Shown piece after piece: positions 7,859 through 13,551 of a DNA stretch of 13,551 nt (positions within the stretch are counted from its first letter, which is position 1; every line of letters begins with the position of its first letter). The notes below the pieces were generated by a model, which did not search any database, was not told the origin of the DNA, and worked only from the letters and a program-made list of their open reading frames with translations. Source of the stretch: DASPXK01 sp035637315 (GTDB taxonomy: Bacteria > Chloroflexota > UBA6077 > JACCZL01); contig DASPXK010000196.1 in assembly GCA_035637315.1 (NCBI GenBank), positions 1 through 13,551 of the forward strand, in the 5' to 3' direction. The translations under genes and the position numbers were made by a program.

Positions 7859-7889
7859 GGGCCAGCCGAACCGGGCGCAGGAGTGAGGC

Positions 7890-9554
7890 ATGGCAATCAC
7901 AGCCGACTGGCGGGACGCGGACCTCGTGTTTGTCAACGGGCGCGTCATTACTGTGAACTCGCGCGACGACATCGCCGAGGCGGTCGCACTCACCGGCAAC
8001 CGCATCGTTCGCGTGGGCTCCGACCAGGCGGTGCGAGAGCTAGTCGGCAACCGTACCCGGGTGATCGACCTTGCAGGTCGGGCTCTGACGCCTGCCTTCG
8101 TCGAAAACCATATGCATATCCCCAATGCGGCTGAGAACCGCCATTGGGTCGAGTGCAGCCCCGAAGCCGTGTCGTCGATCGAAGAACTGGTGGCCCGCGT
8201 CGCGGAGCGGGTCAACAAGACACCCCTCGGCGAATGGGTGCTCGGGTGGGGCTTCGACCACCACCGCCTGAAGGAGCGCCGCTATCCGACCCGGCACGAT
8301 CTCGACCCGGTCTCGCCCACTCATCCGGTCGCCTTACGACATCGGGAGTCCATGAGCTGGACCTGCAACACGGTCGCCCTTCGCAAGATGGGCGTACAGG
8401 ACGACACGCCCGATCCGCCGGGTGGCCCGATGTTGCGCGACGAGCACGGCGCGCCGCTGGGGCCAATGTGGGACAACTGCCGCGTCGTCTACATCTTCCC
8501 GGCCATCCCGAGGCCAACCATCGAGCAGCAAGTGGAGGGCTACCGCTGGGTCTGCCAGTACTTGAATCGGCTCGGGATTGGCAGTGCCGACGAGGCCGCG
8601 ATTCGCCATGCCGACGAGCTCCAGGCCTGGCAGATCCTGCACGACAGCGGCGGGCTGACGACCCGCCTCTACCTGAACATCTATCCCGTCTACGGCTCCG
8701 GCTGGGAAACCGACACTGCTGCCTACGAGCTCTTTCGCTCCGGCCTGCGGACCGGATTCGGCGACGACTGGCTGCGGCTCGGGCCGGCCGTCATAGGCGT
8801 CGACGGTGGCGTCCAAGGCCAGACCGCGGCGCTCTTCGAGCCCTACTCAAACGATCCCGAGGAGAAGTTCCGGGGAAGCTTCCGCGTCAGCCCCGAGATG
8901 GCGGACGAGTTCTGTCTTGAGGCGCACAGGGCCGGCTACCAGATTGCCGCCATCCCGCACGGCGATCATGCGATCGCTATCACTCTGGACGCAATCGAGA
9001 AGGCCATGCGCGCCTATCCGCGCCCAGATCCTCGCCACCGCCTGGAGCACGCCTACCTCTGGAACGCCGAGACGATCGAGAGGGCCGCCCGCCTGAAGAT
9101 CATCTACAATGGCCAGCCGCCGATCCTCGAGGTGCTCGGCGAGGCCGGCACCATCGAGCCCTGGGGGGAAGCGCGATCCCAGTTTGCCTTCCCATTCCGC
9201 TCGCTGCTCGAGCGCGGCGTCGTCTGCTCCGGCGGGTCGGATATGCCCATCGTCACGTCCGACCCGCTGCTGGGGGTCGACTGCCTGGTCAACCGCCGCC
9301 TCGACCCTGGTCCGAGCGGCCGCGTGCTGAACGAGGGCGAGCGTCTGTCTGTGCCCGAGGCCATTCGGGTCTACACCTACAACGGGGCCTACGCCCACTT
9401 CGAGGAGCGGTCGAAGGGCTCGATCGAAGAAGGCAAGCTGGCGGATCTGGCCGTCCTCTCGCGAGACATTCTCGCGACGCCGACTGAAGAGATCCGCCAC
9501 CTCACCGTCGACGTGACAGTGGTCGATGGCACGGTCGTGCACGAGGTCGGCTAA
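7890..9554 (+). CDS. YtcJ-type amidohydrolase (amidohydrolase family 3), paralogue 2
   Basis: This 554-residue cytoplasmic enzyme is of the same type as the protein at 2293-3969, and about half of its residues are identical by eye, including long shared blocks (for example DDTPDPPGGPM and GQTAALFEPYSND). The metal-site motifs are NHMH (H74, H76), PHGD (H357), RHRLEHA (H387) and SGGSD (D451). It shares both oddities of its paralogue: HGD in place of the usual HAxGD, and VIGVDGG with no lysine before the DG. ATG at 7890 has AGGAG at 7879-7883, 6 nt upstream. It begins a rightward operon, divergent from the transporter operon, with the M20 gene 28 nt downstream. The two paralogues probably act on related amide substrates or on successive intermediates; the actual reaction is not known. 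Alternative: deformylase-type hydrolysis of an N-formyl compound. Confidence 0.92.
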   Translation: MAITADWRDADLVFVNGRVITVNSRDDIAEAVALTGNRIVRVGSDQAVRELVGNRTRVIDLAGRALTPAFVENHMHIPNAAENRHWVECSPEAVSSIEELVARVAERVNKTPLGEWVLGWGFDHHRLKERRYPTRHDLDPVSPTHPVALRHRESMSWTCNTVALRKMGVQDDTPDPPGGPMLRDEHGAPLGPMWDNCRVVYIFPAIPRPTIEQQVEGYRWVCQYLNRLGIGSADEAAIRHADELQAWQILHDSGGLTTRLYLNIYPVYGSGWETDTAAYELFRSGLRTGFGDDWLRLGPAVIGVDGGVQGQTAALFEPYSNDPEEKFRGSFRVSPEMADEFCLEAHRAGYQIAAIPHGDHAIAITLDAIEKAMRAYPRPDPRHRLEHAYLWNAETIERAARLKIIYNGQPPILEVLGEAGTIEPWGEARSQFAFPFRSLLERGVVCSGGSDMPIVTSDPLLGVDCLVNRRLDPGPSGRVLNEGERLSVPEAIRVYTYNGAYAHFEERSKGSIEEGKLADLAVLSRDILATPTEEIRHLTVDVTVVDGTVVHEVG

Positions 9555-9582
9555 GCTGAACGCGTCTATCCCACGCAAGAAC

Positions 9583-10905
9583 ATGGACGAACTGCAGCGA
9601 CGAGTGCTGGCCGAAATCGGCGAAGACGATCTCGTCAGCATGGCCGTGGACTTGGTCAACGTCCCCAGCCCGACCGGCGAGGAAGGGCCGGCCGCCGACT
9701 ACCTGGCCGGACGCCTGGCCGAGCTCGAGCTGGAACTCATGCTCCAGGAAGTCGAGGCGGGGCGAAACAACGTACTGGCCAGGATGCCGGGGAGCGGTGG
9801 CGGCCCCACGCTGCTGTTCAGCGGACACTTGGATACGAGCACGACCGGTCGGGAGACCTGGGGCGCGGTTCTGGCCGAGGCGGTCGGTGGCGGCCAGGCC
9901 CGGGCCAGCATCGAGAACGGCTGGATCCACGGGCTCGGCGTCTCAAATATGAAGGGGGCCTTCGCAGCGTACTGGGGGGCGTTGCGTGCGCTCAAGCGGG
10001 CCGGCGTGCAGCTCGGCGGTGACGTGCTGGTGGCAGGGGTCGTCGGGGAGACCGAGAAAGCGCCCGTGGATCAGTACCAGGGGGCCGAGTTTCGAGGCGG
10101 TAAAGTCGGCTCACGCTATCTCGTCACCCACGGCCTCACCGCAGACTTCGCCATCATCGGCGAGCCAACCGGGATGCGCCTGCAAATCGGAGAGGCCGGG
10201 TACTGCTTCGCGAAGATAACGGTCTACGGACGGTCGCAGCACACCTGGTGCAAGGAGTTCGGCATCGATCCGATCGAGAAAATGATGCGCGTCTTTGCTG
10301 CGCTGAAGGCCTGGGAGCCCGTCTATCAGCAGCGGCATCCTCATCCCTTGATGGAGGCCCGCATCGGCATCGGCGCCATCCAGGGCGGCTTCCCATACAA
10401 GCCCAGCAAGTGCCCGGCCCCGTCCTGCAGCCTGTACGTTGACATTCGCGTGATGCCCGGCCAGATTTTCAACGAGACCAGGCGCGAGCTTGAAGTCGTG
10501 CTGGACGAACTGAAGCGAGAGGATCCCGAGCTGCGCACCTCAACCGAGTTCTACCTGACCGGGAATGGCTATCAGCTCGAGCCTGATGAGCCCGTCGTTC
10601 AGGCGGTTGAACGGGCCCACCTTGCCGCCGTCGGCCAGCCGGTTGGCTATGCTGCGCCCAGCCGGTACGCGGTCTCGAGCGACGCCGGCCCGATGTTCGA
10701 GTACGGTATCCGGGCCCTTTGCTTCGGACCCGGCGGCGTCTCAACCACCGGTCAGTTCGCCGTCTATGACCCAGGCCAGCGACAAGACGAAGTGCTCGGC
10801 GTTCAGAATCTCGTGAATGCCGCCCGCGTCTATGCGCTCGCCGCGCTCGACCTTTGCCGCCCGGCCCCACACGCCGCCGAGCCAGGGAGGGCGACCATCA
10901 CCTAG
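9583..10905 (+). CDS. M20-family metallohydrolase (ArgE/DapE/succinyl-diaminopimelate desuccinylase-like)
   Basis: A 440-residue cytoplasmic amidohydrolase of the M20 peptidase family, whose members cleave N-acyl or carbamoyl amino acids and dipeptides using two zinc ions. Seen: FSGHLDT (79-85, with metal ligand H82 and catalytic D84), GLGVSNMKG (118-125), GETEK (155-159), IGEPT (192-196) and a dimerization-domain GRSQH (216-220). The family consensus at the second motif usually has DMKG; here it is NMKG. The canonical EE pair reads ETE. The expected C-terminal histidine before the DE is replaced by a YDPGQRQDE stretch (about 395-403). The protein may therefore be a distinct subfamily. The ATG at 9583 starts at MDELQRR; an in-frame ATG at 9526 would overlap the upstream gene, so the shorter form is preferred, though its ribosome site is weak. 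It is probably co-transcribed with the amidohydrolase upstream. Confidence 0.88.
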   Translation: MDELQRRVLAEIGEDDLVSMAVDLVNVPSPTGEEGPAADYLAGRLAELELELMLQEVEAGRNNVLARMPGSGGGPTLLFSGHLDTSTTGRETWGAVLAEAVGGGQARASIENGWIHGLGVSNMKGAFAAYWGALRALKRAGVQLGGDVLVAGVVGETEKAPVDQYQGAEFRGGKVGSRYLVTHGLTADFAIIGEPTGMRLQIGEAGYCFAKITVYGRSQHTWCKEFGIDPIEKMMRVFAALKAWEPVYQQRHPHPLMEARIGIGAIQGGFPYKPSKCPAPSCSLYVDIRVMPGQIFNETRRELEVVLDELKREDPELRTSTEFYLTGNGYQLEPDEPVVQAVERAHLAAVGQPVGYAAPSRYAVSSDAGPMFEYGIRALCFGPGGVSTTGQFAVYDPGQRQDEVLGVQNLVNAARVYALAALDLCRPAPHAAEPGRATIT

Positions 10906-12440
10906 CGGGTGTTGTATTGATAGTTCGGCCGAAGCATTTCTTCGGCCTCCGCTTCCCACGCTCGGTAGAAGCTCGAGATGTACGGCTCCAAGCGTTCGAA
11001 GGACGCGTCCGCCGACTCGAGCAGCTCGTAGGTGCGAGCCAGCGACGCGGCGACGCGGCGCTCGAGAGCGGCCTCGTCGATACCGAGGGCCTTCCCGTGC
11101 TCGACCACCAGTCGCCCTCCCACCACGACGAGATCGACGTCATCCGCGCTGGCTCGCCGCAGGAGCACCTCGTCGGCCGGCGCAAGTGGGCTGACGTAAG
11201 GCGAGGCGTACAGCCGAGTGCGGTCGACCAAGACGACGTCGGCAAGATAGCCCGCTTCGAGCCGGCCGAGCGAAGTGCCCATCCCGAGCGCTGCCGCCCC
11301 ACCATGGGTCGCTATCGAAAGCATGTCGGCCGCGCTGACCTGCCGCCCGTCCCAGCCGGGCCGCCGCTGAAGGAGCAGGCCGAGCCGCAAGTCCGTCAGC
11401 ATGTCCATCGTGTCGTTCAGGCCGGCGGCGTCCAGCCCAAACCCGACGCGCGCGCCGCCGTCCAACAGGTCCGCGATCGGGGCGATGCCGTTGAACAAGA
11501 TCAGATTCGAGCTCGGGTTGTGGACGGCGACCGACCCGGCTTCCGCCAGCAGCTCGATGTCCCTTCGGCTGACCCAGACGCAGTGGGCGCACGACGTGGC
11601 TGGTCCAAAGAATTGGAGATCGGCCAGGTGTTCGACGATGCTTTTACCGTACCGGCGGTACCCGTACAGCGCCTGGAAGCGCGATTCCAACAAGTGGATC
11701 TGGACCGGGGCATGGTCGTGCTCATTGGCTGTCGAACCCAGCCGTCGCAGAAGCTCGTCGGAGCACCACTGGGGACCGCCCGGGCCGAAGCCCAGCCGGA
11801 TTCGCCCGTCCTGGCCATCGAACCGGGCCGCGAGTCGTTCCCACAGTGACAGGAACGCGTCCCGGTCGAACGGGCGGAGCTTCACGCGGAGAGCCTCGCC
11901 GAGATCGGTGGGCAGTCTGGCGAGAAAGGCCTCGTCGTCTTCGTAGACGTAACGCTGTTGATCGGAGCACGCAACGCAGACGGCCGCGCGTACGCCCGCG
12001 TCCAGATAAGCCTGGATACTGGCCGGCACGCCCAGGTCCTCTAGCCGAGGGTCGAACGGATAATGGTCGACCACCGCGGTGACGCCCGACTTCAGGAACT
12101 GCAGGGTCCCCCACAGCGTATGGTCATACACCTGGTCGGGCGAGAGCGCCGGTACCTGCCGTTCGCGGGAGCGGGCCAGCCAGCTCTCCAGCGGCGATGA
12201 ACGAAGGCCGATCCGCGCCGGCCGGAGGCTGTGGTGGTGGCCGTTGATGAAACCCGGCAGGGCCAAGTGGCGCTCCTGATCACCCAGCACCGTGTCGTAG
12301 GGACCCTTTCGTTCGAGCTCGGCCAGCGGCCCGACTTCTCGGATGACGCCGTCTTCGATCGTGATCCCGCCTGAGCGCACCACCGGCTGGATCGCCGACT
12401 GGGTCAGGAGGGTGTGAGCCCGTATGAGCGTGCGCGCCAT
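10902..12440 (-). CDS. Amidohydrolase superfamily protein, SsnA/TrzN/cytosine-deaminase-like (COG0402 type)
   Basis: This 512-residue cytoplasmic metal-dependent hydrolase or deaminase belongs to the group that includes SsnA, TrzN, AtzB and guanine/8-oxoguanine deaminases. Metal motifs: PGFINGHHH (62-70, HxH at H68/H70), VQIHLLES (H249, E252), CAHCVWV (H286) and GFGLDAAG (D337). HNPSSN (307-312) is a typical companion. The C-terminal sandwich has LEAGYLADVVLVD (394-406). The long C-terminal tail after about 450 is charged and its role is unclear. The ATG at 12438-12440 has GGAGGG 4 nt upstream. It is 14 nt downstream of the DUF1989 gene, so the two are almost surely one operon. Its stop overlaps that of the M20 gene by 4 bp on the opposite strand. 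The substrate is probably an amino- or amide-substituted heterocycle or a guanidino compound. Confidence 0.92.
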   Translation of the reverse strand: MARTLIRAHTLLTQSAIQPVVRSGGITIEDGVIREVGPLAELERKGPYDTVLGDQERHLALPGFINGHHHSLRPARIGLRSSPLESWLARSRERQVPALSPDQVYDHTLWGTLQFLKSGVTAVVDHYPFDPRLEDLGVPASIQAYLDAGVRAAVCVACSDQQRYVYEDDEAFLARLPTDLGEALRVKLRPFDRDAFLSLWERLAARFDGQDGRIRLGFGPGGPQWCSDELLRRLGSTANEHDHAPVQIHLLESRFQALYGYRRYGKSIVEHLADLQFFGPATSCAHCVWVSRRDIELLAEAGSVAVHNPSSNLILFNGIAPIADLLDGGARVGFGLDAAGLNDTMDMLTDLRLGLLLQRRPGWDGRQVSAADMLSIATHGGAAALGMGTSLGRLEAGYLADVVLVDRTRLYASPYVSPLAPADEVLLRRASADDVDLVVVGGRLVVEHGKALGIDEAALERRVAASLARTYELLESADASFERLEPYISSFYRAWEAEAEEMLRPNYQYNTR

Positions 12441-12454
12441 GCGTCCCTCCCCAG

Positions 12455-13084
12455 CTATCCAAGGACCTGGAGCAGCAGCGGTCGGCTGCGCCAGCCGGGC
12501 GCGCGGTTCGCCCGCCCCGGACAGGAGGACACCGCCACCAGGCAGTCGATCTCGGCCCTCAGCTCCAGGTAGTCCCCCGGCTCGGACTCCGGCTCCTCCT
12601 GGAACAGGTGGTCGTCGGCGTCCAAGCCAGTCTTCATGAAGATGTTGAACGCATCGTGTACGTCATGCACGCTCAGGCCGTGCGGCTCGATCGCCTGAGC
12701 GAGATTATCCTGGCAGTTAGCGATGTTTGCCAGGCCGTCGCGAAGCTCCCACAGGCGGGAACTGCATCGAGCCCACAGGAGATCGTGGGATTTGCCATCT
12801 CGCGCGGAAGGCTTCGGTTTCACCGTGTCGGCGGTGATGGTGAACATGACCGCCATGTTCGGCGATGACCAGAGACGGTCGCCGGTCGACAGATGCGCGC
12901 GCTGCATGATGCGGGTGCGAGCGGACCAGAACTTCTCCCGGGGATCGGCCAGGCTCCAGGCGTTGAAGTCGGCAACCTGACCCCCTTCAATGTCGATGAC
13001 ACGCAGCACCTCGCCACGCCGGACCGTGCAGGCAGAGCCCTGGCCCGGGGGGACCGTAACGCTTCGTAAAACCTTGAGTGACAC
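12455..13084 (-). CDS. DUF1989 / urea carboxylase-associated family protein
   Basis: A 209-residue protein of the DUF1989 family, known as urea carboxylase-associated proteins; two members form the carboxyguanidine deiminase CgdAB. Family features seen: GEVLRVIDIEGGQVADF (24-40), HD at 100-101 with C107, NCQDNL (123-128), HDAFNIFMKTG (143-153) and the C-terminal EIDCLVAVSSCP (178-189). The cysteines at 107, 124 and 188, with the histidines, could make a metal or active site; that is inference. The start is GTG at 13082-13084, behind a good AGGAGG (13095-13100) 10 nt upstream. It is the first gene of a two-gene leftward operon with the amidohydrolase. No urea or guanidine carboxylase gene is in the window, so it may act on a different nitrogen compound. 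It is a single-gene form, not a CgdA/CgdB pair. Confidence 0.88.
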   Translation of the reverse strand: MSLKVLRSVTVPPGQGSACTVRRGEVLRVIDIEGGQVADFNAWSLADPREKFWSARTRIMQRAHLSTGDRLWSSPNMAVMFTITADTVKPKPSARDGKSHDLLWARCSSRLWELRDGLANIANCQDNLAQAIEPHGLSVHDVHDAFNIFMKTGLDADDHLFQEEPESEPGDYLELRAEIDCLVAVSSCPGRANRAPGWRSRPLLLQVLG

Positions 13085-13161
13085 GGCTGGCTTTCCTCCT
13101 CTCCGGTCCGATCTGCTGCCGAGCTTTCTTGAAGTCGGGTCGCCGACGGCGTCGCTTCTTC

Positions 13162-13208
13162 CTGGCGACTGTTACACCGATTGCGTAGCGAGTGAGGTAG
13201 GTCGCCAG
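13162..13208. repeat. 8-bp inverted repeat upstream of the DUF1989 operon
   Basis: CTGGCGAC (13162-13169) and GTCGCCAG (13201-13208) are perfect inverted copies, with 31 nt between. They lie 78-124 nt upstream of the DUF1989 start, where an operator or leader stem might be. It could also be chance in GC-rich DNA. Confidence 0.35.
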
Positions 13209-13413
13209 AGGTTCTGGCTTGGCCGGGCTGGATCAGGTGAGATCGGCGCGGCGCCGCTCGGCCGGCCCACTGGGCTCATCTGGCTAGGCTTTCAACCTAC
13301 CCGATCAGCTTCAACGGAGCCTGGCTCGGTCCCTGCACCCAGGAGCCTAATCGACGGCGAGCGATGCTCGGCGCGACCGGGTTGTGGGGGTCGAGTGGCA
13401 CACTCGCGCAGAA

Positions 13414-13445
13414 GGAGCAGGTCCCGGTGATCCAGGTCCTGCTCC
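13414..13445 (-). terminator. Possible hairpin terminator downstream of the tRNA gene
   Basis: GGAGCAGG (13414-13421) and CCTGCTCC (13438-13445) can form an 8-bp stem with a 16-nt loop, starting 8 nt past the tRNA 3' end in the minus direction. Only a short TTCT follows, so termination is weakly supported. A smaller 6-bp stem, CGAGTG/CACTCG with a 3-nt loop, lies just beyond (13392-13406). Confidence 0.35.
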
Positions 13446-13453
13446 CGTACAGG

Positions 13454-13527
13454 CGGGCTCGAGGGGATTCGAACCCCCGGTCTCGGCCTTGACAGGGCCG
13501 CATGTTAGGCCACTACACCACGAGCCC
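13454..13527 (-). tRNA. tRNA-Asp (anticodon GUC)
   Basis: The reverse complement folds as a cloverleaf. The 7-bp acceptor stem is GGGCTCG with CGAGCCC, and the discriminator is G, as expected for Asp. The 5-bp anticodon stem CGGCC/GGCCG closes loop CTGTCAA, giving anticodon GTC. The T arm has GGGGG, loop TTCGAAT and CCCCT (one G-U pair). The 3' CCA is not encoded (CCT follows). GUC decodes both Asp codons. The length is 74 nt. Confidence 0.95.
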
Positions 13528-13551
13528 GAGCGCGACGCCTGGTCCCGATTG

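Larger units (their letters stand above)
13085..13453. other. 369-bp region without a convincing gene, containing inverted repeats
   Basis: No protein family is recognised on either strand, and the long plus-strand reading frame through here looks like a GC-driven shadow. The left end must hold the promoter and leader of the DUF1989 operon; no clear -35/-10 pair was found, only the ribosome site at 13095-13100. Inverted repeats lie at 13162-13169/13201-13208, 13392-13397/13401-13406 and 13414-13421/13438-13445. Confidence 0.6.

Noticed and set aside
12990..13430. A plus-strand reading frame of about 146 residues across the DUF1989 start and the right gap
   Set aside because: It shows no recognisable motif, overlaps the DUF1989 coding start on the other strand, and has the skewed composition of a shadow frame.
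13297..13503. A minus-strand reading frame running through the tRNA
   Set aside because: Its GFESPRARLY segment is the usual false translation of a tRNA T arm; the tRNA explains the sequence.

Overview
This GC-rich, gene-dense window most likely comes from a Chloroflexota bacterium. The main evidence is the solute-binding lipoprotein: a twin-arginine signal, a lipobox cysteine and then a long Ala/Pro/Thr/Lys linker, a style common in that phylum. The assignment is an inference, because the window holds no marker gene other than a tRNA.

There are two transcription blocks around a divergent promoter at about 7.8 kb. The leftward block, in transcription order, is a Tat-type lipoprotein substrate-binding protein (family 5), a DppB-like permease, a DppC-like permease, a YtcJ-type amidohydrolase, a PuuE/cyclic-imide-hydrolase-type NodB-fold hydrolase, and an MFS transporter cut by the left edge. 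The rightward block is a second YtcJ-type amidohydrolase, a paralogue of the first, followed by an M20-family hydrolase. On the right, a leftward pair (DUF1989 protein, then a COG0402-type amidohydrolase) converges on the M20 gene with a 4-bp stop-codon overlap. A 369-bp stretch with no convincing gene but several inverted repeats follows. A tRNA-Asp(GUC) on the minus strand closes the window.

Taken together this looks like a catabolic or scavenging locus. An ABC importer, lacking its own ATPase genes here, brings in a small peptide-like or amide-rich compound, and up to five different C-N bond hydrolases plus a DUF1989 protein process it. The PuuE-like and DUF1989 members point to a ureide, cyclic imide, guanidino or similar nitrogen compound. 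The substrate cannot be read from the sequence. The combination, and the altered active-site motifs in the two YtcJ paralogues and the M20 protein, are the best candidates for undescribed biology. No regulator, integrase, transposase, CRISPR array or rRNA was found.
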